A stretch of 64,000 bases of DNA from Charina bottae (Eukaryota > Chordata > Lepidosauria > Squamata > Charinaidae), in NCBI GenBank assembly GCA_023362775.1, contig JALMGJ010000004.1, positions 77,149,798 to 77,213,797 of the forward strand, written 5' to 3'. The position numbers were made by a program, and so were the translations under genes. Below are positions 41,791 to 52,827 of this stretch, piece by piece (position 1 is the first letter of the stretch; every line of letters starts with the position of its first letter). Under the pieces are notes generated by a model. The model searched no databases, was not told where the DNA came from, and worked only from the letters and a program-made list of their open reading frames with translations.

Positions 41791-43547
41791 TTTTTATAAG
41801 AATTTTATTAAGTTTCAAGACAAAGATAAAAGCTACGAAAAAAGAAAAAACTACAAAAAAAGAAAAAAAGAAAAAAACCTTTAAAAGATGTGAAAAAACA
41901 AGAGATTTTTTTTTTCAAAATTACAGAAAGATATGACTTCTGACTTTTAACAGCAAGGATATACAAAAAATTTCCATAATTAATCTCTTACTCTATATTA
42001 AACCAAAACCACATTATTTCTATAAATCATTCCACTTTGGCACATTATAAAAATCAATAAGTACAGTCACTCCCTCCCCTTATATTAAAATAAAGAAAAA
42101 AAATCATATAAACCTCCCAAACATATCCCCCCAATAAGATAACACTTATTTAATTATTTCCTTCCTATTACTATTTGATACATTTCTGTCTACTATAATA
42201 AAAATCAAACTAAAAAGCACATAAATTGTCTGCCATTATACTTAATACTACAACAGTTTTAATAATCTAAATCTTAATAAACCCAAAACCATCCAAATAA
42301 ACATTTTACCCTAATAATCTTAATCCAAATCTTTAAAAACAAATAACATCAGCCAAACACTTAAAGCAATCCAGATAAACATTTTAACCCTTATCCCACT
42401 TCAAAATAAACCAGAGCATTTACATATCCCCGCAATGTGCACAGAGCTTTTCTCTTGAAAAAATCAAACAGCCCAATTGCCTCCCCCAAAAATTCCAACT
42501 GCTCTTCAGAAAACCTCCCATACATAATGACCCCTTCTTTTTCATGGCATTCCACCAAAAAGTCAATTTCACTTGTTGCTTGCCGATCTCTCTCTCCCTT
42601 AAATTTCTCCAACTCCGCTATACAATCTTCATCCAGCATCTCAATAGAAATCGCAATGTCACTCTTAGAAGAAACGTTTCTATCACTATTAAATTCCTCA
42701 ATTTCATCCTCTACTTCCCCAACCAGATGACACATTTTAGACCTCATATTTTCCACGATGTCCTGAATGTCTTGCATAAAACCTTGATACAGTAGGAGTC
42801 AGAAAGAATCTGTTTAAAATCTTGATGGAAGTCAGAAAAAAATCTGATTAATCTCACGCAGTAGATTATGGCAACCCCTAGGATCTTAACCAGTGAGAGT
42901 CGAGATATAGAAAAGTTCTGAAATGTGTTTACACAAAGTGAAAGTGAGATAAGCAGACAGTTCCCAATGAAAAGTAGAAGCAGAAAGCTAAAAGTTCAAA
43001 TCAGCCAATACGTGTAGGAAAATGCTATTATCTTCAAATTTAGTACAAAAATAATAACAGGAAGACAATTGTTTACTCTCAATCCTCCTTAATATTTGGA
43101 AGGAAAATGGAGTCCAAAACTTTAAAAAAATTTTTTTTAAAGTAATCCCAAAAATAATGATAAGAACCAAGAGAGCCAGCTTCTTCTCCCTGTAGAAAGC
43201 CTCTCTTAGTGTATGCATACTTAATAAAATATATAAATTTGGTTATTTAGAAATGGGGTCTTAGTGTCCCTTTAAGGCTACAGCACGGCTTGGAAAATGA
43301 TGAGGTCCCCGCCTCCCTGCTAGCTCTTACCAGTCAAACGCGAAACGCTGTTTGCAATCTCCTGGCTACAAGCAGCTGTCCGGAGGGCAGATGGGGTAAT
43401 TCCAGGTGTTTTCCTTTATCTGGATAACACTCCTGGGCTTCAGGAAAATCTGCCTGAGCCCGAAAAAAATTGTTGCGTTTTCAGCTCCGCCTGCTAAGCC
43501 CGCGGGCACAGCTGTTCAGTCCGCCATGTCTGCACCAGAACTCTGGT
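41791..43547 (-). mobile_element. Complete 1.76-kb retroelement with a single small ORF (ORF1-only, L1-like)
   Basis: GCTTTTACTT occurs at both borders (41781-41790 and 43548-43557), a 10-bp target duplication. Read on the minus strand, the element starts with the palindrome ACCAGAGTTCTGGT, then GCAGACATGGCGGACTG, which includes a YY1-like ATGGCGG. A CpG-rich leader of about 300 bp follows. A 128-codon ORF occupies 42777-42391. A 600-bp 3' UTR ends with AATAAA (41804-41809) and a short A tail. It thus has the complete outline of a poly(A)-type retroposon but no RT. Alternatives are a deleted L1-group LINE or a retrocopy of a host transcript. Confidence 0.7.
42391..42777 (-). CDS. Acidic 128-residue protein of the ORF1-only element
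   Basis: Intact frame from MQDIQDIVENMRSKMC to a stop after VNALVYFEVG. The first 60 residues are rich in Glu/Asp with heptad-like spacing (ENMRSKM, GEVEDEIEEF) and could form a coiled coil, as L1 ORF1 proteins do. The C-terminal half (EEQLEFLGEAIGLFDFFKRK) looks helical. I see neither the RNA-recognition fold motifs of L1 ORF1p nor any zinc knuckle, and the length is about a third of a typical L1 ORF1p. The ATG is the first in frame after about 770 bp of leader. Its function is unknown; an RNA-packaging role is only an inference. Confidence 0.5.
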   Translation of the reverse strand: MQDIQDIVENMRSKMCHLVGEVEDEIEEFNSDRNVSSKSDIAISIEMLDEDCIAELEKFKGERDRQATSEIDFLVECHEKEGVIMYGRFSEEQLEFLGEAIGLFDFFKRKALCTLRGYVNALVYFEVG

Positions 43548-43559
43548 GCTTTTACTTAT

Positions 43560-44465
43560 TAATATCAGGTTTAACTGTATTCAATTAATTGAAGATAGAT
43601 CAATCAAAATCAACAGAACAATTTAGACATGATTTAGGTTTCCTGACAATTCAACTAATTTAACCTGGATTTACTCTATCCACATTAGGTTTAGAAAAAT
43701 AAATGTTGATATTCTAGCATTTGCTTTGTTTCGTTTCACTTAACTTTCTATAGAGTCCTAGGCAGGATCCTTTTCAGAGCTTTATGTATGCTATTTTGTT
43801 TTCAGGCTAAGCAACATTATGCATAATGCATAAAATTAGTTAGAAGGAGTATACAGCACAAATGTAAAGAAGGAAGGAAGAGAAATACTGTAAGAGAAAA
43901 GGGTATCTAAGTAAAGTTAGCTTGTACAAACTCTATTCACTATGCCTCTTTCTTGCCCACTATGTTTATATTTATCATGCCTAAACCCTTGTTCATAAAT
44001 AGGTTTAATAACCTTTTCTTTATTAAACTCCTTACCCCTTTCCTTTTGAAGATTTCATTAACTTCATTCAACTACATCCATCTCATTATTCTTCTTCCTC
44101 TAGAGCCACTTGTTCTTTCATCATATATGTATTTTGTAATTTAATTCTCATTTATTGTTTCTATAAGACTTAACCACTTCGATCTACTTATTACATATTC
44201 ACATTTGTGTTCTGTCCACATTCATTTATCACTTACTTATTCTTGACCTTATCACTTCTTGTTTAACAGACACTGTTCTTAAGTACTGTAACTCATTCCT
44301 ACTTTAATGTTTCTCATGATATTTACAAGTCTCATTTCCATATTACAAAGTTGGCAGTTGCATGCTCTTATACACAACCAGTTTTGATTATTTTAACAAT
44401 CATTCATTACTCAGAACAGACCACATATTATATATTTTCTTTCTGACAGCATTTCTACTTCTCCA
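43560..44465. other. No recognised feature
   Basis: AT-rich sequence without a recognisable gene or repeat family. Confidence 0.5.
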
Positions 44466-44479
44466 TTTTACCCATTTAG

Positions 44480-44595
44480 AGCGCTTCTGTCTGTGCTCCT
44501 GCCCTCTGAAGATGCTGGCCACAGATGCTGGTGAAACGTTAGGAACCACAACTTCCAGAACACGGCCACACAGCCCGGAAGACCCACAACAACCA
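44480..44595 (+). mobile_element. Minimal 116-bp PLE-terminus insertion with 12-13-bp target duplication
   Basis: TTACCCATTTAG (44468-44479) and TTACCCATTTTAG (44596-44608) flank a block almost identical to 555-655. The inserted unit is little more than the hammerhead-like motif plus 50 bases ending in CACAACAACC. It encodes nothing. Flanking duplications indicate it was inserted as this short unit rather than trimmed later. Confidence 0.8.
44503..44543 (+). ncRNA. Hammerhead-like ribozyme motif (family 1, copy 2)
   Basis: CCU, CUGAAGA (44506-44512), U, GCUGGC, 7-nt loop, GCUGGU, GAAA (44533-44536), CGUU, AGG. It differs from the copy at 568-608 within the motif only at the last stem II base (C to U), which keeps pairing as G-U. 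Confidence 0.6.
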
Positions 44596-44619
44596 TTACC
44601 CATTTTAGTTAGATATGTA

Positions 44620-45310
44620 CATACAGTATTTATGTATAACTTGAAATCATTCATTCCATTTCTCCTTACACTCACAATTAACTTGATCTTTAATGCATTA
44701 ATGTCATATCTATACTTCTTGTTGAATCATGCAATCTTTCTAATATTTGCTGCAAATAATTCTGGTTCACAGCCATCAACATTTTCTGCATACAAAAGTA
44801 CATGTACATTCATGTAAACATACCTATTTGACTTTTTTTTTTTTTTGCAGAGAAAAAAATGGAAAAGCACACCACTGGAAGCAATTCTGCTATATAATTC
44901 TGGCAGATGAATTTAGGATGGTCTGATGACTGTAAAAATATATGAGCCAAGAACTGTCCAACCCCATTGGACTAAAGTAATAAAGAATGTAATAATCTTA
45001 ATCAAAGTGGCCAGTTAAATATCTCTCCCTGACTTTACAATTCTAATGTTCCCAATGGCTTCTAATACTTTACCAGATACTCTTGAAATAAAATGTATGT
45101 ATTTTAAAAAAGAAAAAAAGTATACTTTTTAATCTGGTTTATTCTCTACTATAAAAGTTATCAAATTCCATAGCTTTTCTTATCTTTCTTTTTCTAAATT
45201 GAAAAATACAGAAATACCATTATAAATAACAATAGTAATTTTAAGGGCTGTGTCTTAAAAACCCTTTTCTTATTATTTTTCCTCAAATTATCTTCCCATT
45301 CAAGAGTTTC
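44620..45310. other. No recognised feature
   Basis: AT-rich sequence without a recognisable gene or repeat family. Confidence 0.5.
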
Positions 45311-45316
45311 AAATCT

Positions 45317-45356
45317 CTCTCTCTCTCTCTCTCTCTCCCTCCCTCCCTCCCTCCCT

Positions 45357-45416
<60 letters not shown>
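45317..45416. repeat. (CT)n-(CCCT)n-(CT)n-(CA)n compound microsatellite
   Basis: About 100 bp of four abutting simple arrays. Confidence 0.97.
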
Positions 45417-45966
45417 TGATAGATGAACTGAATACAGTCAGCAAAGCTCTGCATATATTTATATCACATGATGGTTCTTTAAAGATGAGCCAAGGACTCA
45501 AACTTTTTCATAATAGGAGATTATGCTTTCTTGTATTGTTTATCTCACTTAGCAATTAAAATTAATGAGATCATTTAATTAGATTCAGCCTAATTATTAT
45601 GCAGTAAAGCCTTTAATATACCTTCTAGCTTCAAAGTGAAGAAAAAGACATCTGTGGGATGCTGTGAGGTAGGAAATGAGAGATCAGTTGGTGTGCAGGG
45701 AAGTCATTATCCAGCTATAGATAAGCTTTCTTCATGGCTGGCCCATCTTCAAAAGATGATCAAGCCAAATGAAGATGATGACTGTTAAATTATATGGATG
45801 TTTCTTAACTTGTAGTCCTTTCTATGCATTTAAAATGAAAGTCCCTAGATGAACTCCTGCAATAAGAATTCCCAGGTTTTGCTCATTGAATAATCCTGAT
45901 ATTTTGGGTTCTCCCTTTTTCTTTTCCTGCATCACTGTTAGAAACTTATTTATATACTGTGTAGAA

Positions 45967-46222
45967 CAGCCTTTCTCAAACTTCTGACCCTGGAGGAACC
46001 CTTGAAATATTTTTCAGGCCTTGGGGAACCCCTGCACATTCAGACTCAAAATATAGGCCAGAAGTTACAAAGTTATTATGTTTGTTTCATGTGTAGGCCT
46101 ATATATATATGCAATAACAGTGTTCTTAACCTAAAAATAAGGAATGAAACTTCTTTAATGTGAAGTTGCCTAAATTTGAAATATTTTTTAATCTACCAGG
46201 GAACCCTGGTTGAGAAACCTTG
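45967..46222 (+). mobile_element. hAT-like MITE, copy 2
   Basis: It begins CAGCCTTTCTCAAAC and ends GGTTGAGAAACCTTG. A perfect 8-bp duplication GTGTAGAA lies at 45959-45966 and 46223-46230. It is shorter than copy 1 through an internal deletion near the right end (about 46190). Confidence 0.92.
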
Positions 46223-46229
46223 GTGTAGA

Positions 46230-47235
46230 ACTTTCAGAGAGACCCTTGGCAGTCCAAAGATCAAGTAAACCAAATAGAAAGTGTGTAATGTATAATGATA
46301 TGTGAGAAGTGTGCATAGTCAATGAAGTCTATTCATGTGGTATATCACTGGTTCTGCTCTCTGTATTATCCATATACTGTAAGGAACAGGAGCTTCAAAG
46401 ATATGCTTCCATTGAAGCTTCAGCCAATTAAAGCACTCTTTCAGTACACTGAAGCAGAACTCTTCTCTAAAGTGCCAGATTGGAGTGGCTGCATGACTGT
46501 ATGTGCAAAACTCCTTTCAACAAAGTATCTAGCTCTTCAAAGGCTTTAAATTGATCTATTATTTAGTTGTACAAATGGAAGAAGCAGTCATTAGGTTGAG
46601 CTGAATAACATTCTAATTTCTCTTTAATATAATACATGAATTCATAGCATTTCAGTTTTCTTTAGCTAAATTATGTCAGAAATAGGATAGCTATTACAGT
46701 TATCTTCTCCAGCATATTTATAAAACTACTCCTCGTTGTAAGTATCTATTTTAGAAATATATCATACTTTAGCCACCCAGAGAAGAAATCATGGCCATAA
46801 GGAATAAAACCAGAACATTTTAAACAACTGTTTTGAGCTATTTATAGGCCATTCTTTAAGATTAAGTGCTTTGGTCGGTTCATAGAATAACTAGAATAAA
46901 ATTAATATATTAGTAATATAGCAATAAAAATGCAATCCAAATGGAAAGTTATGAGAGCAAGAATATGGATGTTTTAAACAAAGGAATCACAGTGATAAGC
47001 CAAGTTTAGTGGCAATGAATCAGAACATGATTTCATGGATAAACACCAAGTAGTCAGAGTGAGAAAATTCAAAGATAGCCCTGATTGTAACTGAACTGGG
47101 CATTCTAGATTCCAAGTTAACAAGGTTCAAATCACTGATCCAAGATTCAGTTTTATAGAAGCTTCCAGATGCCTTCTCTTCATTTGTTTTTTAATTGGCA
47201 GGCAGGGATAAGAGGGATTGAATACTCTTTATTTT
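46230..47235. other. No recognised feature
   Basis: AT-rich sequence without a recognisable gene or repeat family. Confidence 0.5.
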
Positions 47236-47241
47236 TAGATA

Positions 47242-47472
47242 TTTTAATCCCACCTTTATTATTTTTATAAATAACTCAAGGTGGGGAATATACCTAATAC
47301 TCCTTTCTTCTCCTATTTTCCCCACAACAACCATCCTGTGAGGTAAGTTGGGCTGAGAGAGAGTGACTGGCCCAAGGTCACCCAGCCAGCTTTCATGCCT
47401 AAGGCAGGACTGGAACTCACAGTCTCCTTGTTTCTAGCCTGGTGCCTTAACCACTACACCAAACTGGCTCTT
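47242..47472 (-). mobile_element. MIR-like CORE-SINE, near full length
   Basis: The minus strand runs GAGCCAGTTTGGTGTAGTGG, AACTCACAG near box B, GTGACCTTGGGCCAGTCACT, CCTCACAGGATGGTTGTTG and a tail TATTTATAAAAATAATAAAG. This is the same family as at 18385 and 57894. Confidence 0.9.
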
Positions 47473-47694
47473 CAGAGTATATTAACCTGACATAGTTTCA
47501 GAAGGCATCTCTAAAGGTTTCACTGCAATAGCATAGCAACCTCCAAATTTTCCAAATCCTAGGTGCAACATTTCTTTTTTTTTAAATCTAAGAATGTGTG
47601 AATGTGTATATTAAGAATGGTCTAAGAGCAAGCATATTATTTCATATCCATTCATGCAATGAATTAAGGTCTCTCCCCACCAAGTGAACATGCA

Positions 47695-48071
47695 TGTAAT
47701 GACTGCTATACTCAATTCTGATTAAAACGTGCTCATGAAAAGAATTACAGATCAATTACTAGCACACAGATCAACTAGAATGTTGCAAATGAAAGTTCCC
47801 GCTCTTTTCCCCAAGTTAAACATTTCAAAAGTCAAGCCTTTTCTTTCCCCCCCCATGCCCCCTAGCCCTCCCATCATGCCAGCCTAGCGCTGCTCCATGC
47901 AGATGTCTCCAATGGTCTCCAATGGCCCGACCTTGGATTCCAGAGATAGTCCAAACAACTTGCTTTCACACTCCTGGCATGCCCCCTCCCATCTCTCATT
48001 CCAGACTCGCAAGTTTCATGCAGGCGAAAACAATCAAAGGTTCTGAGAACATGTGATTGGGGAGCCTGACA
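47695..48071 (-). mobile_element. Solo LTR (family A-like), 377 bp, with 5-bp target duplication
   Basis: The minus strand begins TGTCAGGCTCCCC and ends GCAGTCATTACA. ATGCA flanks it at 47690-47694 and 48072-48076. The internal GGAGTGTGAAAG and the GTCATTACA end are shared with the LTR at 58701, so the two are related. Orientation is inferred from that similarity. Confidence 0.82.
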
Positions 48072-48391
48072 ATGCATTAAAAATATTCTAACATAAACAG
48101 ATGCTTTCACAAATGCTCTGAGAGTGTTCCTGGAAAAGATAACATTTCCATATTATTATCAAAGAGTCTATCATACCACTGCCTCCCCACCTGCTTTGTC
48201 AATACATGGAAAGAAAATCACACCAGTGTGAGACTCTGCAAACTCAGAAAGCTATGAAAGATCCAAATCACCTTCCAATCTTTCCAAAGTAATTTCAAAT
48301 CACCTACTTTGATCTGACAGCTCTGAAGATTTCAAGGTCTCCGCCTGATCAGATGACCCATTTGAAGATTACATTTATTTACTCCCTAATA

Positions 48392-48510
48392 TGACCGCGG
48401 AAGCATCTTCAGACAGCGCTGGCTCTTCGGCTAACAAATGGAGATGAGCACTGGCCCCTAGAGTCGGACATGACTGCACAAATGTGCGGGGGGAACCTTT
48501 ACTTTACTTT
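48392..48510 (+). mobile_element. Sauria-type SINE, 3' part only
   Basis: ATGACCGCGGAAGC, GGCTCTTCGGCTAACAAATG, GTCGGACATGACTGCAC and GGGGGGAACCTTTACTTTAC. The tRNA-like head is missing. Confidence 0.9.
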
Positions 48511-48519
48511 AATACCATG

Positions 48520-49120
48520 AAGGAAAAAAAAAACATGGTTAGTTCATATTCTTTGAAAGCTCACCTAATACAAAGCACTAGATTATAGTGGTATAATTAT
48601 AGTGGCACCATCCAGTTTATTATTATGTGCAACCATCAGTGTGTGGATGGAACATTTTTACACACTGAGCTTAAGCAAACGTGCACATTTTTTAAAAAGA
48701 AAAAATGTTTTTAAGTTTTTAAGTTTAACTGAATGTTATGTATAAATGGGCTTCATTTTCCTTCAAAATACCACATTTTACCTTTTCGTTCTTAAATCAA
48801 GGGGAGTGTGAAGATGAATATAATTAAACAAAATAGAAACTCTGCACACTTCAGTATTCTCACTTGAGATTAAAGAGATGACAGTGAACATGTGAATGTA
48901 TTTGCTGACAGTATTAAAAAAATTATATAATACCTACCTTAGTACAACCCCAGCATTAAGTTTTTCATTATAATTAGAAGATGCAACTGTCAGTTATAAA
49001 GTTCAAGAAATAGGAATACAGAAACAAAATGCCAAGATGTTGATAGCATAGAGAACACATTGCTGATAGTATATAATTAAGACAATGTCACTTTTGAAAA
49101 CTATAATCAACCAGGTACAA
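48520..49120. other. No recognised feature
   Basis: AT-rich sequence without a recognisable gene or repeat family. Confidence 0.5.
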
Positions 49121-49125
49121 AAAAG

Positions 49126-49130
<5 letters not shown>

Positions 49131-49178
<48 letters not shown>

Positions 49179-49200
49179 ATGTATGTATGTATGTATGTAT
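49131..49200 (+). repeat. (GT)n-(ATGT)n
   Basis: About 15 GT units running into about 10 ATGT units. Confidence 0.97.
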
Positions 49201-49214
49201 CCGTCCAGGGTATA

Positions 49215-49990
49215 ATTGAAAAATTTACTTTAATTTAATTTATTCAATTTAGGCACTCCAAACTGACTTTGAGCAGTGTACAGTAAAACCAAACAAAGTA
49301 GTAAATACAATATAATAAAGTTATAAATAAAAAAGGAATAAATAACAAGAATAGATGGCAAATCTGACTAAAAACATCAACAATCCTACACATATCTGAC
49401 AGGGCCCCCAACTACCCTAACCCAAGGTCTGGGAGAACAGCCAGGATTTTAAGGCTTAGGCCAACAAGGCTGGAACCATGCAGAGGGAACCTCATCTCAG
49501 GGATCAGGTGCTGTGGCCAGGAAGGTACACTTCCTGGGTCTCAATAGATGACAATGTTTAATTGAAGGGACCCAAAGTGTGCCAGCCCTGTCAGCTCATA
49601 CTTGCCAGGCAGACACCATGGGAGATAGGCAGTCCCTCATAACCAAGCCCTATGCCCTGTAGGACTTTATAGGTCATAACCAGCACCTTGAATCACATTT
49701 TGAAAATATAAAGGTATAAAATATAAATATAAAGGAAGATTCTGACTAGTTTTCAAGGGCAGCCCCAAGTAGAGCACATTGCAGTAGTCAAGCTTGAGGT
49801 TACTAGGTCATGAGTGACATCTGAAGGGCTTCCCAAATAAGGAAAGGGAGAAACCGGCACACCTGACGTAGCTGAACAAAGGCCCCTTGGCCAGAGCTGC
49901 CACCTGCTTGCTGAGCAGGAGCTGTGAGTTCAGGTAGACCTCCTGATTGTGCACCACACTTGAATGACCACAGCCTGGGCAACACTCATC
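49215..49990 (-). mobile_element. Squamate dispersed repeat, class uncertain
   Basis: Segments such as TTCAAGGGCAGCCCCAAGTA, GCACATTGCAGTAGTCAAGC, AGGACTTTATAGGTCATAAC and GCAGAGGGAACC belong to a dispersed repeat common in squamates. The AT-rich left end reads as a tail on the minus strand. It overlaps no intact frame. The segment at 3950-4360 seems related. Confidence 0.5.
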
Positions 49991-51080
49991 CCTGGCCAGG
50001 CACGTAATGTGTTGACATTTAAATTATTTATTATGTATTCTTTATCTAATTGAATCCTTTCATTCATGATTTTACTTGGGTATGGGGTTACATGATTAAT
50101 TGCTACTGCTTTTTTGTTACTGTAAATTGATTGTGTTCTTATGAGGTTTTTTATTGTTCTTTTTAGTAAATATTTGTATTCACTTATTGTTTTTGGTATC
50201 ATGTTTTAACTGCTTTCAATTGGTTGTTGGGTATCGTATAATAAGATTGTAATATAATAGAATAATATTATTATATTATTTATATCCTATAATAATAATT
50301 AAATACTTCATCATATAGAAGCATAGTGAGCCATTATTATTATGGGAAAAAACAAATAACTTACTTCGGTTGACTAACTACAAGCTTTACTGCAGAAGGT
50401 CTGCAATTAGCCAAATAAGTGTTACTTTCCTTCATTGCTTAAACTGTTTTTTTATGTGTCAAGAAGTTTTCATTCCATACAATACTAGTATTAATTATTT
50501 ATTTTTCAGAATAAATGCATTTTACCATTTGAATCTTCATCCGCAAATTATATGTGGGGTGAATCTTAGGACTTGAATCATATAACTGGCCTTAAAGAAA
50601 GGGAAGGCAATTTATTCAGTGCCAGGCATAGCACACATTTTTAAAAAATAGTACAGAAAATAACATGGTCACAATCTTGTGAGACTATGAAATTCACAAG
50701 GTCTCTGAGATTCTTCTACTAAGATCTTGCATGAGAATGCTAGAATGTTCATATTCTTACATAAAAACTTGTCAATATTGTCAATCTCATATGAGTTCAG
50801 GGATTTGGGCATCCTTTACTTAAAAAAAAAAGAATGGAAGAACTTCCATGGTATTAGGATTGTTACAATTGCCCTGGGTGATACAGTTGTGCCTCTAACT
50901 TAAGACATAGCTACTCCAGCTAATGCAAGATTCACTCTTTTACAATAAAAGCAATTCATAGCCTCTCCATTCAATGCTCAAATTACAGGGAAATGGAGGG
51001 GCGGGGGGAGAATTCTCAAACTATTTTTAAATTATCATTTTAATCTTGTCTATAAGCATTTAAAAAGGCTATGATAATCT
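49990..51080. other. Unrecognised open stretch then AT-rich DNA
   Basis: A minus-strand frame of about 90 codons (49930-50202) begins MIPKTISEYKYLLKRTIKNL and runs into the repeat. It resembles nothing I know. The rest shows no feature. Confidence 0.35.
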
Positions 51081-51082
51081 AG

Positions 51083-51155
51083 AGAGCCAGTTTGCTGTAG
51101 TGGTTAATGCACTGGGCTAGAAATTGAGAGACCATGAATTCTAGTCTCACCTTAG
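51083..51155 (+). mobile_element. CORE-SINE head fragment
   Basis: GAGAGCCAGTTTGCTGTAGT, GGTTAATGCACTGGGCTAG, then TTCTAGTCTCACCTTAG. It stops where the PLE terminus begins. Confidence 0.75.
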
Positions 51156-51181
51156 TGTTCTCTGAGCCTTGTTATTTTCTT

Positions 51182-51221
51182 GCAGATGTTTCATTGCCAG
51201 ACTAGGCAACATCTTCAGTGA
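51182..51221 (-). ncRNA. Hammerhead-like ribozyme motif (family 2, copy C)
   Basis: On the minus strand: CUGAAGA, U, GUUGCC, loop UAGUCU, GGCAAU, GAAA, CAUC, UGC. Compared with copy A the fourth stem II pair is G-C instead of A-U, a compensatory change. The cleavage box is AUC rather than GUC, still NUH, but the C-G pair of minimal stem III is lost, and stem I keeps only two pairs. It lies downstream of the endonuclease in the same sense. Confidence 0.6.
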
Positions 51222-51436
51222 GAAAAGGGAGTGGGACTTGCTCTCTGTTTATATACCATGGCTTGTCCTGCTTGTGTTGGTGGAGGTGTTGTTCTCCCCT
51301 TAGGAGTTCCTTGATTAGATTGTTGTTTGCTGCTTGGTTGATTGACTGATTTAATAGATCCTTGATTAGGGTATTGTGCACTGTTTGATTGTTCCTCTGG
51401 TGTTCGTCTGGTGTTACTCTTTGCATATCTGGGTGT

Positions 51437-52250
51437 TGTAGTGGCAACCTGCGGAAGACCTTTGTATTTCGAGGAGTTAGGTGGCATGTTTTGATTTTTC
51501 TTCCCCCACACCTAGGAGATTAGAGTTTATTTTGAGTTATACTGATGTTTAATTGACTTGTTTTTGTTGCGGTTTGGCATGAGAGGGGGGAGAGAATAAG
51601 TATATGCTCACCCCTCCAACAGCCCTTCAGAACATATCTCTGTGGGAAGTGGGGGGAGAGAAAGTCCCCAGCTTGTTAAGTTTAAGCATAGGTTCACTCC
51701 TCCAGCCACTCCTCTAGCGGCTTGGAATGGGGGGGGGGGGTGATAAGAAATTGTTTTGCATGGGCACTGGCTTATCTGATCGTTTCCCAGACTATTGGAA
51801 TGATGTCATGGTCAGGTGCTGGACCACATGAAGAATCCCAGTCAAGGTCAGGCTACGCAGCTTCAGTGCCATAGAAACTTCGTCACGGGGTTTGGGAGCC
51901 AGGCTTTGATAAAAACCTTGGGATTGTCTTTGGAGTTTTGGGAGTCCACACAGGCCTGAGTGCTCGGTGCTGTGAAAATTGCCACCTTGGGGTATCTCCG
52001 CTGTCCTTATTAGAGGGCTCCTGGCAGCCTATAGGAGATTAGGTATCACCTTGTTTGCTTGGTATGTATGTATGCATTTCTTTCTGTATGCTTGTTATGC
52101 TTTGTAAACTGTGTTTAGACTGTGTTTAACTTTGTCTGTTTATAATAAAGCTTTAAGTTTCTTTATCCACTGGTGTGCTATTGTCTCTGGATCTAAAAGA
52201 ACTAATTGCCCTAGCCCCTGATCAAAGAGGCGTGGACACTTGGCAATGCA
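51437..52250 (+). mobile_element. Solo LTR (family B, copy 2), 814 bp, inserted in a PLE
   Basis: It starts TGTAGTGGCAACCTGCGG and ends GGACACTTGGCAATGCA. GGTGT flanks it at 51432-51436 and 52251-52255. The related PLE copy at 56458-56860 reads ATCTGGGTGTTGATTGC without interruption, an empty site that confirms the borders. AATAAA lies at 52144-52149. Relative to copy 1 it carries small indels and an insertion of about 25 bp near 51850. Confidence 0.95.
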
Positions 52251-52827
52251 GGTGTTGATTGCTGGCGAGGAGGTGTTCTGGTCTTTTGGTTTTTCTATTG
52301 TGTCTTATGAATTGTATGTAAATGTTGTTTACCTGTATGTGCCTGTTGATGGCTGACTTGTCTGAATGCCAAACTTACCTGTATGTGTCTGGAGTCTGTC
52401 CATGATCTACATAATCTTTTGGTCTGTCCATGATCTACATAATCTTTGGTTTTGGTTGGTTTATGTGCTATGGCGATGCCATGAGGTTGTAAAAGTCTAT
52501 TAGTCGTTTCTGAGATGTTTCTGACATATGGCAGTGTTATCCTTTTCATAGCTTCTGTTGGTTGTGTTGTAGTGGGTTGGGTAATCAGGAACATTTTGAT
52601 AAAGTTGCGTGAGTATCCATTTTGCTGGAAGATGCTGTATAGATAATCTGTTTCATTTTTCTGGTGTTCTGGGTTGCTGCAGTGTGTTAGTGCTCATCTC
52701 AATAATGTTATTACACATCTTCTCTTGTGGGAGGTTAGGTTGTTGCTTTGGTAATGGAGTACTTGGTTTGATTATTTTCTTCTTAAGCTGTTCTTCATAC
52801 ATACAAAATGGATGGTATATGAGTTGA

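Noticed and set aside
44362..44817. 151-codon frame spanning the ribozyme-bearing insertion
   Set aside because: It crosses the boundaries of the PLE insertion and its target duplications, so it cannot be an ancestral gene; chance open frame.
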